Positions 18,525 to 25,373 of a DNA stretch of 64,000 bases are shown in pieces. The position numbers and the translations under genes were made by a program. The stretch covers positions 248,001 through 312,000 of the forward strand of contig QFWS01000004.1 of the NCBI GenBank assembly GCA_003144015.1, written 5' to 3'. The notes beneath the pieces are model-generated. The model was given only the letters and a program-made list of their open reading frames with translations, searched no databases and was not told the origin of the DNA. Source of the DNA: Flavobacteriaceae bacterium LYZ1037 (GTDB lineage: Bacteria > Bacteroidota > Bacteroidia > Flavobacteriales > Flavobacteriaceae). Position 1 is the first letter of the stretch, and each line of letters begins with the position of its first letter.

Positions 18525-18986
18525 GTGTTATCAAATGCTTGTCAGTATGCTATTAGATCCATTTTTTATTTAGGAATGTGTTCTGATGAAAAGCATAAGA
18601 TTGGAGTAAAGATTATCTCTAAAGAATTGGAAGTTCCTCAGCCTTTTTTGGCTAAATTACTTCAACAATTAAATAGAAACAATCTTGTTACTTCAACTAA
18701 AGGACCTTATGGAGGGTTTTATTTAAGTGATGAAAACAAACAACATTCAGTTTGGGATATTGTGCTAGTAATTGATGGTCAAGAAAAGTTTAATCAATGT
18801 TTTTTAGGTTTATCTAAATGTGGAGATGATAATCCGTGTCCAGTACATTTTACAGTTTCTGCTTTTAAAAAGAAACTTTTTCAAGATTTTAAAGAAAAAT
18901 CTATTGCAGAATTTGTTGAAGACATACAGATTAAAGGCAGATACATTTCATTAAAAGATTTTAATATTTTAGATGAAAACTCTTAA
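18525..18986 (+). CDS. Rrf2-family transcriptional regulator
   Basis: About 153 residues from GTG 18525; the frame also permits TTG 18510. The N-terminus LSNACQYAIRSIFYLG and the winged-helix segment SKELEVPQPFLAKLLQQL (followed by TKGPYGGFYL) are the Rrf2 fingerprint. Three cysteines, C-x6-C-x5-C in CFLGLSKCGDDNPC, lie where IscR/NsrR-type members bind an iron-sulphur cluster. It likely senses redox, iron-sulphur status or nitric oxide and represses its targets. It diverges from nadA, whose product is also an Fe-S enzyme, so control of nadAB is an attractive inference. Confidence 0.85.
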   Translation: MLSNACQYAIRSIFYLGMCSDEKHKIGVKIISKELEVPQPFLAKLLQQLNRNNLVTSTKGPYGGFYLSDENKQHSVWDIVLVIDGQEKFNQCFLGLSKCGDDNPCPVHFTVSAFKKKLFQDFKEKSIAEFVEDIQIKGRYISLKDFNILDENS

Positions 18987-18994
18987 TCAAATAT

Positions 18995-19345
18995 TTAGCT
19001 TTCACGTTTTACCAAAGCATAAAAGTCTCCTTCAAGAGGAAGATATCCTTGATCGTAAACAAAATAATAAACAGTTCCTGCTTTAGTAGTATAAATACTT
19101 GTAAAGTAGTTAAAGTCGAATCCTTTTTCTATAAGTTTGGCTCTGGAAGTTTTGGTTTTCTGCTCAGGATTGAGTGCTTCTAAAATTCGGTAGTTTTTTC
19201 TCAAACGGTTATTGGTGTTTCTAATTAGATTTTTAGAATCTTTATTTACACGGTTATTAAATGAATTCCTACAAGCATCACAACAGAATTTTTTGTCAAT
19301 TCTGCCAACAATCTTATCACCACATTCCAGACATTGTTTTTGCAT
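18995..19345 (-). CDS. Small zinc-ribbon protein (DUF2116-like)
   Basis: A 116-residue basic protein. The N-terminus CLECGDKIVGRIDKKFCC-x2-C holds five cysteines (residues ~4-24) in a zinc-ribbon arrangement. The rest is Lys/Arg/Asn-rich (NRLRKNYRILEALNP) followed by a short beta-like C-terminus. It resembles small zinc-ribbon proteins widespread in Flavobacteria, whose function is not established; nucleic-acid or protein binding is plausible. It lies 20 bp downstream of the GNAT gene on the same strand. Confidence 0.78.
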   Translation of the reverse strand: MQKQCLECGDKIVGRIDKKFCCDACRNSFNNRVNKDSKNLIRNTNNRLRKNYRILEALNPEQKTKTSRAKLIEKGFDFNYFTSIYTTKAGTVYYFVYDQGYLPLEGDFYALVKRES

Positions 19346-19365
19346 TTTATTTTTTTAAATTCCCA

Positions 19366-19896
19366 TTACGGGCTTGTCATTTTATACCAACGTAAATTTA
19401 CTTGCTCTTGTTCAAAATAAAAATCTTCCACATAGTACAAACCTATTTTTAAAAGAGCATTGTGTGACGCTTGATTCCCAAATTCAGTAGTTGCATATAC
19501 TTCAGGAAGTTTCATACAATTAAAAGCATAATCTACAGAAGCTTTACCAGATTCAGTAGCATATCCTTTTCCCCAAAAACGTTTCATAAGTCTGTAACCA
19601 ACATCGTAATATCTAGTAAAACCATTCATATTGTATTCTGTATTTAAACGCAAACCAGACCATCCAACAAAATCACCCGAATCTTTTTCAATAACGGCAA
19701 ACCTGCCAATGCCTCGTTCTTTATATTGCTTAAGCACGCTTTCTAGAATTTTTTGAGATTCATCTATTGTCTTTACAGGTTTATTTCCTAAATATTTATG
19801 AACTTCAGGATCTGAGTCTAAAGTAAACATCCCTTCCAGATCAGATAATCTTAATTCTCTTAAAAGGAGTCTTTCTGTTTCAATGTAAAATGTCAT
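19366..19896 (-). CDS. GNAT-family N-acetyltransferase (RimJ/RimL-like)
   Basis: A 176-residue acetyltransferase. The opening IETERLLLRELRLSDLEGMF is the usual RimJ/RimL-type beginning, and RFWGKGYATESGKASV carries the acetyl-CoA pyrophosphate loop (R/Q-x-x-G-x-G/A). The acceptor substrate is not indicated; amines of protein N-termini or small molecules are both possible. Its start faces the truncated ssb copy divergently, across a 166-bp regulatory segment that is repeated at 31.5-31.7 kb. Confidence 0.83.
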   Translation of the reverse strand: MTFYIETERLLLRELRLSDLEGMFTLDSDPEVHKYLGNKPVKTIDESQKILESVLKQYKERGIGRFAVIEKDSGDFVGWSGLRLNTEYNMNGFTRYYDVGYRLMKRFWGKGYATESGKASVDYAFNCMKLPEVYATTEFGNQASHNALLKIGLYYVEDFYFEQEQVNLRWYKMTSP

Positions 19897-19913
19897 GCTA
19901 CAAGATACAAAAT

Positions 19914-19950
19914 ATTCGTTTACAAACGACTACAAACATTTACAAACGAA
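19914..19950. promoter_or_regulatory. Inverted repeat upstream of the left ssb copy
   Basis: TTCGTTT (19914-19920) and AAACGAA (19944-19950) are perfect inverted half-sites. TACAAAC occurs three times between them and over the right arm. The equivalent sequence occurs before the right ssb copy at 31543-31577, with arms TCGATT and AATCGA, so a change in one arm is matched in the other. It may be a protein-binding operator; this is inference. Confidence 0.4.
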
Positions 19951-19967
19951 TTTAAATAGTTAATAAC

Positions 19968-20027
19968 CGACTAACATTTGCAAGTGGTTGCATCTTTGCC
20001 TTGTTGAATTGACCGAACGATATTCAA
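19968..20027 (+). promoter_or_regulatory. ssb promoter and leader dyad, left copy
   Basis: Contains CATCTTTG (19991-19998), one mismatch from the TAnnTTTG consensus, and a second TTTG at 19977. A dyad TTGAAT-N12-ATTCAA is at 20004-20027. All three elements recur before the right ssb copy (31.60-31.66 kb) at matching spacing. Confidence 0.5.
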
Positions 20028-20062
20028 TAGTATTAACTGTTTAACAATTAAAATTTAAAATT

Positions 20063-20226
20063 ATGAACACGCTTAGAAACAAAGTACAGTTGATTGGAAA
20101 TCTTGGAAACGACCCAGAAATTATCAATCTTGAATCAGGAAAAACATTAGCAAAATTTGCTATAGCAACAAACGAAAGTTATAAAAATGCTAAAGGCGAA
20201 AAAATTACAGACACACAATGGCATAA
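20063..20226 (+). pseudogene. ssb: Truncated single-strand DNA-binding protein gene (left copy)
   Basis: The first 54-55 codons of an ssb gene: MNTLRNKVQLIGNLGNDPEI to DTQWHN, almost identical to the intact copy at 31676. Homology ends at position 20226 inside the CAATGGCATAA segment, and the frame then reads through unrelated sequence to a stop at 20278. The missing half carries the Trp-containing OB-fold strands and the end of the protein, so this is not a working SSB. A segment of 113 bp (20114-20226) has only two differences from 31727-31839, while the first 60 bp differ at eight sites. It may still give a short peptide. Confidence 0.82.
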
Positions 20227-20516
20227 CAGCGTTGACCATTTGCGATATCGAATTGGAAGCCCAAAGGCCGCTGCCTAAAGGGTATCCTGCCAACCCTACC
20301 TCATTTGGGGGCTATATCAAGCAATATCGACTAGAGTATGGTTATACAGCTTTTGAACTGGCTCTTGAATTAGAGGTTTACGAATCCACAATATATAAAT
20401 GGGAGTATGGAAACTCAAATCCTACTCCAAAAAACACACAAAAAATAATCGAATTTATGGGCTATGACCCACGAATTTATAATCCTTTAAAAATTAGAAA
20501 TTATGAACTCACTTAG
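20187..20516 (+). CDS. XRE-type HTH protein fragment fused to ssb remains
   Basis: This is an open frame whose useful part is residues from about 23 on: the C-terminal two thirds holds an HTH of XRE type, FELALELEVYESTIYKWEYG with KIIEFMGYDPR after it. The first part lies in the +1 frame of the ssb fragment and is unlikely to be real, so a TTG at 20253 is a better start. The segment 20227-20320 is much richer in G+C than its surroundings. Its end overlaps the start of the second ssb by 14 bp. It could be the end of a regulator acquired with an element. Confidence 0.5.
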   Translation: MLKAKKLQTHNGITALTICDIELEAQRPLPKGYPANPTSFGGYIKQYRLEYGYTAFELALELEVYESTIYKWEYGNSNPTPKNTQKIIEFMGYDPRIYNPLKIRNYELT

Positions 20517-20835
20517 AAATAAAGTACAACTTATAGGAAATTTAGGAAACGATCCAGAAATCATCACTTTGGAAAGTGGTAAAAAATTAGCGAAGTTTTC
20601 TCTAGCTACTAACGATAGCTACAAGGATGCAACAGGTCAAAAAATTGACAACGTTCAATGGCATAATCTGGTAGCTTGGAACAAAACTGCTGATATTATT
20701 GAGAAATATGTAACTAAAGGCAAAGAAGTAGCCATAGAAGGTAAACTAACATCTAGAAGTTATGACGATAAGGAAGGTAATAAACGATATATTACTGAAG
20801 TGGTCGTTAACGAACTTTTAATGCTAGGAAAATAA
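20503..20835 (+). CDS. ssb: Single-strand DNA-binding protein (second copy)
   Basis: A complete 110-residue OB-fold SSB: MNSLRNKVQLIGNLGNDPEI at the start, the WHNLVAWNKTADIIEKYVTKG core, and the short C-terminus VVVNELLMLGK. Like the third copy it lacks the long acidic C-terminal tail of the 150-200-residue replicative SSBs, so it is probably an accessory SSB of the type carried on mobile elements or used in repair. It overlaps the upstream HTH frame. It differs from the copies at 20063 and 31676, which are closer to each other. Confidence 0.88.
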   Translation: MNSLRNKVQLIGNLGNDPEIITLESGKKLAKFSLATNDSYKDATGQKIDNVQWHNLVAWNKTADIIEKYVTKGKEVAIEGKLTSRSYDDKEGNKRYITEVVVNELLMLGK

Positions 20836-20914
20836 TTATCGGTGAAAGTTTAAACTCTATTTATTTTTTGGTAATTATTTTTGAGTAATGTTTAACACTT
20901 AATACTTGAAAATT

Positions 20915-21034
20915 ATGTCCTTAAAAGATGACTATGAGTACAGTAAAGATGATTTGGATAACCATTCTGATAATTTGAATCCTAACAACGATAATTATTG
21001 GGACTCCAGAGGAGAAGAAAATCCAAACTCTTAA
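20915..21034 (+). CDS. Small acidic protein of 39 residues
   Basis: ATG to TAA with 39 codons, beginning MSLKDDYEYSKDDLDNHSDN and rich in Asp, Asn and Tyr, with no hydrophobic segment. It is followed within 10 bp by a terminator and lies 79 bp after ssb2, so it may be part of the ssb2 transcript. It resembles the acidic tail that this short SSB lacks, a loose similarity. I do not recognise it. Confidence 0.45.
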   Translation: MSLKDDYEYSKDDLDNHSDNLNPNNDNYWDSRGEENPNS

Positions 21035-21040
21035 AAAACA

Positions 21041-21068
21041 AAGGCGAGATTTAATATCTTGCCTTTTT
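21041..21068 (+). terminator. Intrinsic terminator after the ssb2/small ORF unit
   Basis: Stem AAGGCGAGAT (21041-21050) with ATCTTGCCTT (21056-21065), one G-T pair, loop TTAAT, then a T-run. It ends the ssb2 region before the next gene. Confidence 0.75.
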
Positions 21069-21078
21069 TATTTTTCTC

Positions 21079-21672
21079 ATGAAGGAATCAAAAACACTTT
21101 TAGAAATAGGAATTTATTTAAACAAGAGAGTTAAGGAATTAGCTTTTGATGATTTCTTCCATTTCTTTATGGACTGCCTTTCAAATGGTGCTCGCTTGGC
21201 GAATGATAAGGAAGTTTCAGAAATATTATATGATGCTATAGATTATGGCAATTTCTATGTTCCAACGGATATCAATACAGCAAAATTCACAATACACTCC
21301 TTATTAATAATTGCTGACTATAATATTAAGCCTATGTATTCCAAAGAAAAGTTAGCTAGGGAAATAGGAGTGCACGAACAGACGCTAAATGAATGGTTAA
21401 GGGTCTTTGATGAAACACTTTATTTAAAAGTATTTGATGAAAGAAAATTAACTTTTGAAAACTTATATCTAATAATGGTTTCTTTAGGCTTTACAGAATC
21501 AAAGAAGATTTTAAAAAGAAGTGAATTAGCTAAAAAATGTAAGTTAAAGTCATCTGAATTAAAGAAAAACTTACCTGAACATATACGTTTCCCGTTTGAA
21601 AAATTTATGAAGTATCCGCCAATTTTTTCAAATCAGGTTTTAGAACAACTGGATGTTGAATTATTAGACTAG
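21079..21672 (+). CDS. Unknown accessory protein with an HTH-like segment
   Basis: A 197-residue protein, largely helical, without signal peptide or membrane segments. The segment YSKEKLAREIGVHEQTLNEW (residues ~94-113) looks like a helix-turn-helix, and a second Lys-rich part KILKRSELAKKCKLKSSELK (residues ~143-162) repeats the pattern. This suggests DNA binding with two HTH-like motifs, but I recognise no family. It has its own short leader after a terminator and converges on the zeta-like kinase, sharing a terminator. It may belong to the mobile element. Confidence 0.6.
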   Translation: MKESKTLLEIGIYLNKRVKELAFDDFFHFFMDCLSNGARLANDKEVSEILYDAIDYGNFYVPTDINTAKFTIHSLLIIADYNIKPMYSKEKLAREIGVHEQTLNEWLRVFDETLYLKVFDERKLTFENLYLIMVSLGFTESKKILKRSELAKKCKLKSSELKKNLPEHIRFPFEKFMKYPPIFSNQVLEQLDVELLD

Positions 21673-21736
21673 GTTATTTAAAAAAAAGAATGAACTTTTG
21701 GTTCAAGGAAAATAAAACTCCAATTGTCAAAACTAA

Positions 21737-21770
21737 AAAACCTCAATCAAAATTATCTAATTGAGGTTTT
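21737..21770. terminator. Bidirectional terminator between convergent accessory genes
   Basis: Stem AAAACCTCAAT (21737-21747) and ATTGAGGTTTT (21760-21770) with a 12-base loop, flanked by A-rich and T-rich sequence. It overlaps the stop codon of the zeta-like kinase on minus and terminates the 21079 gene on plus. Confidence 0.75.
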
Positions 21771-22386
21771 ACTTTTTTAAAAATTTATAAATTTCAGGAA
21801 ATCTCCGTTTTGCATAATGTGGTATTTTATTAAACAAATGCACATCGTAAGAACTATCATTATTTTTAGTTAATGTAAATATATTCTGTACTGGTTGTGT
21901 TTCGGAAGAATTATCAATCAGTAAGATGTGGTCAAACATTCTAAAAAATAAGTTAAGATTTTTATACCCTTCTTTCCATTTATACTCAACCGTGTCATCA
22001 GGAACAAAATGTCCATTATTATGAGTCCTATAAAAAACACGCTTTTTTGCCATTTCTAAAGAGTCTAAACAATAGAAATGGAGCTCTATATGATATCCTA
22101 ACTTCTTTGCTTGTTCTACCCAATGTATAGGGTTAGCATCAAAATTTGTTTCGTAGCAAAAGCTTTCATTTCTAGAAAAAGCTTCATAAATAGCAGTTTC
22201 AAATTCATTTCTAATAAGATTTCGAGCAATTACTTCACGTAACTCGCTGTCATGCAAAGCATCATACTTTTGCATAAATTTTTTATCAAAATCGAAAGGA
22301 ATTAGGTCTTTAACGTATGTTTTAGAGAAAGTTGACTTACCAGAACCGTTGCAACCTGCAACAACAATTAAATTAGGTTTTGACAT
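21769..22386 (-). CDS. Zeta-toxin-like P-loop kinase
   Basis: A 205-residue kinase. The Walker A GCNGSGKST is at residues 11-19 after MSKPNLIVVA. Further family-like parts are FCYETNFDANP, FYRTHNNGHFVPDD and the C-terminal DNSS segment. Zeta-family toxins phosphorylate UDP-N-acetylglucosamine, and many Bacteroidota genomes carry such small P-loop proteins. It overlaps the preceding 65-residue gene by 19 bp, the layout expected for a toxin-antitoxin pair. The toxic activity is not proven by sequence; a metabolic kinase is possible. Confidence 0.75.
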   Translation of the reverse strand: MSKPNLIVVAGCNGSGKSTFSKTYVKDLIPFDFDKKFMQKYDALHDSELREVIARNLIRNEFETAIYEAFSRNESFCYETNFDANPIHWVEQAKKLGYHIELHFYCLDSLEMAKKRVFYRTHNNGHFVPDDTVEYKWKEGYKNLNLFFRMFDHILLIDNSSETQPVQNIFTLTKNNDSSYDVHLFNKIPHYAKRRFPEIYKFLKK

Positions 22387-22565
22387 TCTAAACTAGCTTT
22401 TTGAGCAGGAGTTAAAGTAAGCGGTGTTTTCTGTTGCACATGCTTATCGTATGCCTTTCTGTTCTCTTTTAGAAAAGGTAAGACTTCTTTGTTATACGTT
22501 TCTTTAACTCTTACCAAATGCTCTTCGTTTGAAATAGCAGTAGTAAAATTATTATTATTTTTCAT
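22368..22565 (-). CDS. Small protein paired with the zeta-like kinase (possible antitoxin)
   Basis: A 65-residue, charged, helical protein (ATG 22565; stop overlaps the kinase start by 19 bp). The sequence EEHLVRVKETYNKEVLPFLK is probably a long helix, and the C-terminal part is richer in Pro/Leu. I recognise no family. Size, position upstream and overlap with a zeta-like kinase suggest the antitoxin or a translational-coupling partner. It lacks an evident DNA-binding motif, unlike many antitoxins. Confidence 0.6.
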   Translation of the reverse strand: MKNNNNFTTAISNEEHLVRVKETYNKEVLPFLKENRKAYDKHVQQKTPLTLTPAQKASLECQNLI

Positions 22566-22703
22566 TGTTACAAATGTATTAAATTAATATTAAATGACTT
22601 AAATAAATTTTACCATATCTAACTTACTGCGTACAGGTGCATTTATACCGAAAGAAGAGTGAAGATTTTTGACCATAAAAGCGTAAGCTTTTTTCTTATT
22701 AAT

Positions 22704-23213
22704 TTATGACCAATTATCTCGTCTTGCTTGTTTTTGGGATTCTTCTTGAATTATTTGTCGCATTCTAATTTGATCTGGCATACGTTCATTTGCATTGTAC
22801 TTTGGTATTGAGATTTCTTTTGTTGGGCGCAAATTTTGCGCCTTTGTTTTGTCTGTTTTTGCGTTGGTAAGCGCATTATTTTCAAAGTTGTTAGTTATAG
22901 AATAAAATATTCGTTGAGCTTGTTTACGTTGTTTAGCTGTGCTTAATAAGTTTCCTGAAAAATCAGTGAGGAAAATCAGTTTTTTTTCTATTAATTCATC
23001 CAAAGCATTCGTAACACTCCGATTAGATAAACCTACTTTAGAAAATTGAGAATGAGATATCCAATCTCTTTTTTTTGGATATCCATTTTCATCTCGCCAG
23101 CCCAATGTGTTTCTAATTATTTTTAGATAAACTCTAATAGATGAGGATGATAAATCTGCCATCAAAGAATCAAAAAAAATATTTGGGACAGGTGTTGTAT
23201 TATTAAGCTTCAT
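22704..23213 (-). CDS. Probable replication initiation/HTH protein of a mobile element
   Basis: About 169 residues from ATG 23213 (MKLNNTTPVPN). That start overlaps the stop of the upstream 69-residue gene by 11 bp and is better than the distant ATG at 23246. The N-terminal half contains a winged-helix-like segment SKVGLSNRSVTNALDELIEKK, after a part on STRVYLKIIRNTLGW-like sequence, typical of plasmid or phage replication organiser proteins. The rest is basic and low-complexity, ending RMRQIIQEESQKQARRDN. A replication or regulatory role is inferred. Confidence 0.55.
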   Translation of the reverse strand: MKLNNTTPVPNIFFDSLMADLSSSSIRVYLKIIRNTLGWRDENGYPKKRDWISHSQFSKVGLSNRSVTNALDELIEKKLIFLTDFSGNLLSTAKQRKQAQRIFYSITNNFENNALTNAKTDKTKAQNLRPTKEISIPKYNANERMPDQIRMRQIIQEESQKQARRDNWS

Positions 23214-23412
23214 TGCTATCAAAATTAATAACTGGTAACTCGTCATTCTGACTTGGGAATATTAAAAAATCTGTTTCAGGTTGCTGGTATAATTGTAAAA
23301 ACCATCCTCCATTTTCGGTTACTTTAATGACTCCGACCTTATGATAGAATTTTTTTTCACCTTTTAATCCAACAATCGTTTTACGAGTACATACATTATA
23401 AAATTTTGTCAT
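23203..23412 (-). CDS. Small conserved-type protein upstream of the replication-like gene
   Basis: A 69-residue basic protein (MTKFYNVCTRKTIVGLKGEK) whose middle reads like beta strands (VGVIKVTENGGWFLQLYQQP). I do not know its family; similar small proteins often precede replication genes on Bacteroidota plasmids and conjugative elements. It overlaps the following gene by 11 bp, so the two are translationally coupled. No further function is seen. Confidence 0.55.
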   Translation of the reverse strand: MTKFYNVCTRKTIVGLKGEKKFYHKVGVIKVTENGGWFLQLYQQPETDFLIFPSQNDELPVINFDSNEA

Positions 23413-23795
23413 GTTTGTTTTAAATTACGTACCAGTAACCTTAGGGTATTAACCCAATACTAATGATTAAATTCAAAGCTTTCTGGTCTTAAAACATAAA
23501 AGTTTTACGACAAGTGTGTCAGACAAGTGGTGTTGTGCGACGTTGCACATATTTTTTAAACATCCCTGTTTTGGGATGTTAACACTACTAATATGACGTG
23601 GTGGTAACTTAAATATAAAGTACTTACTTTATAATAAAGCACCTTATCGATAACAATATTCATAGTTGAAAGTACTGATATAATTATATATAAGTTTTAA
23701 ACAAAAATTAATCTAATATTAGATTGCTCTTTGATTAAATTTCTTAAAAATTAATCTAATTTTATCTATTAACAACTCATATTTTTAATAGCTGC
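23413..23795. other. Noncoding stretch with hairpins, possible replication or transfer origin remnant
   Basis: This 383-bp region has no gene. It contains a perfect 8-bp stem AACATCCC/GGGATGTT with a 6-base loop (23559-23580), and TGTGC/GCACA (23534-23549). Neither is followed by a T-run, so they are not simple terminators. It sits next to the replication-like gene pair. The right part (23600-23795) is very A+T-rich. An origin is inferred, not shown. Confidence 0.4.
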
Positions 23796-24101
23796 TTATG
23801 TAAATGGTCCTACAATACCATCAATAACAAGTGGTGTAATATGGCCTTCTAAAAGTATATTAAGTCTTGTTTGTAGTTGATAAATTTGAAACTCAAACTC
23901 TGCACCTGATTCGGTATTATCAATATCGATAATAATTTGGCCGATACCCGTACAGGTTTCGTCTTCGGGTGTTAATGGCAAGGTAAAGACATTGATTATA
24001 GCTTCATTTTTTATCTCTTTATTATTTTCAACTACATTGACAATCGGAATGGCATATGTAATAGTAAAAAATAAAGAAAAAAAGGAGCCTAACAAATACA
24101 T
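23796..24101 (-). CDS. Small exported protein of unknown function
   Basis: A 101-residue frame that begins with a hydrophobic signal-like segment (MYLLGSFFSLFFTITYAIP) and continues with an acidic, beta-like part (TCTGIGQIIIDIDNTESGAE). It ends shortly after GIVGPFT. It may be a fragment of a larger surface protein. There is no recognised family, no close partner, and the coding status is uncertain. Confidence 0.4.
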   Translation of the reverse strand: MYLLGSFFSLFFTITYAIPIVNVVENNKEIKNEAIINVFTLPLTPEDETCTGIGQIIIDIDNTESGAEFEFQIYQLQTRLNILLEGHITPLVIDGIVGPFT

Positions 24102-24385
24102 TGTATTTTTTTCATAAAATAAAATTTACTTTTAAACATTTGCTTAATTTTTTAATGATTTGAATACTTTAATAATTTAGCAATAGGACAACAAATGCTA
24201 ATAAAAGAAACACTTAATTAATAACGATTTAGTCATGTATGAATTAGAAAAAGGTATTTGCACACTAAAAACCAGCTAAGCATTTTGTTTAAAAAAAACT
24301 TGGCAACAATTTTCAAAGAAAAGAATCACCAAGTGCTATTAATCATACTATTTAGTATAGACTTACCTAAAATGTTTTTTGTTTT

Positions 24386-25141
24386 TTATCTTGTAGTGTA
24401 TCCTCCGTTAGCAAAAATTGTTTGACCTGTAATCCACCATCCTTCTGTAACTAAAAACTCAACTATTGGAGCGATATTTTTTATATCTGTTAAACCTCCT
24501 AATGCAGAAGCAGATTTATGATATGCTACTGCTTCATCTGATTCTTGACCATAGAAAAAAGGTGTATCCATAGGGCCAGGTGCTACAGCTGTAACCGAAA
24601 TACCTCTTACCCCAAATTCTTTTGACGCTGATCTTGTGAAGTGCTCTACGGGAGCTTTCATACCTGCATATGTTGAATACAAACCAGTGTAAGCAGCCAA
24701 TAAAGATGTAACAATTGTACAGATTTTACCATTATCATTTATTTTTTTTCCAGCTTCTTGAAGGAAGAAATAAGCAGCTTTAGAATTTACTTCTGCCATA
24801 ATATCATATTCATTTTCAGTTGTCTCTAAAAAAGGTTTCTTTAAAACCATACCTACTGTATTAATAGCAATATCAACTCGGCCTAATTTTGAAATAGCTT
24901 CATCAAAAAACCTTGTAATATTAGTAACTTGAGTTAAATCACCTTGAAATAAAAATGCATCTGCACCTAAAGCTTTAACTTCTGCTAAAGTTTTTTCACT
25001 TTCAGATTTAGAGTTATCACTATTATAATGAATTGCCAATTTAGCTCCCATTTTTGCGAAATCACGACTCAATAAGCCTCCAAGGTTTTTGCCTCCACCA
25101 GCTATTAAAACCACTTTGTTTTTTAAGTTTATGTTATTCAT
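24386..25141 (-). CDS. SDR-family oxidoreductase
   Basis: A 251-residue short-chain dehydrogenase. The cofactor-binding IAGGGKNLGGLL starts at residue ~13, the catalytic Tyr-x3-Lys reads YAGMK after TGLYST, and SVTAVAPGPMDTPFF and WITGQTIFANGGYTTR complete the fold. The cofactor site Gly-rich turn is GGGKNLGG rather than the common TGxxxGIG. The substrate cannot be read; sugars, steroids or quinones are possible. It lies divergent from the TPR-AraC regulator 231 bp away, so that regulator may control it. Confidence 0.85.
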   Translation of the reverse strand: MNNINLKNKVVLIAGGGKNLGGLLSRDFAKMGAKLAIHYNSDNSKSESEKTLAEVKALGADAFLFQGDLTQVTNITRFFDEAISKLGRVDIAINTVGMVLKKPFLETTENEYDIMAEVNSKAAYFFLQEAGKKINDNGKICTIVTSLLAAYTGLYSTYAGMKAPVEHFTRSASKEFGVRGISVTAVAPGPMDTPFFYGQESDEAVAYHKSASALGGLTDIKNIAPIVEFLVTEGWWITGQTIFANGGYTTR

Positions 25142-25373
25142 TATCAGTTTTTTAATTATTGTAGTTGCAAATGAATATCAAAGTTTTTAGATAAAAAAAA
25201 ATAATCAGGAATGAATTCGGAATTCCTGTTATGTTTTTTAATTTTGCTTGAAACAATTAGACGATATTTGTCACATTAAATAAAATCATAAAACTCTTTA
25301 AATATTAATGTTTTATGTGACTAATATTAAGAATCAGTGTCTTAATGAATAAATTTTTAAATCTAATAAAATA

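Noticed and set aside
22672-22698. Small AAAAGC/GCTTTT hairpin after the replication-like gene
   Set aside because: A 6-bp stem with weak T-run on the right strand; too weak to call as terminator.
23559-23580. Hairpin AACATCCC/GGGATGTT as an intrinsic terminator
   Set aside because: No T-run follows on either strand.
24239-24283. 14-codon plus-strand ORF in the intergenic region
   Set aside because: Too short, with no ribosome-binding or promoter evidence and no neighbour relation.
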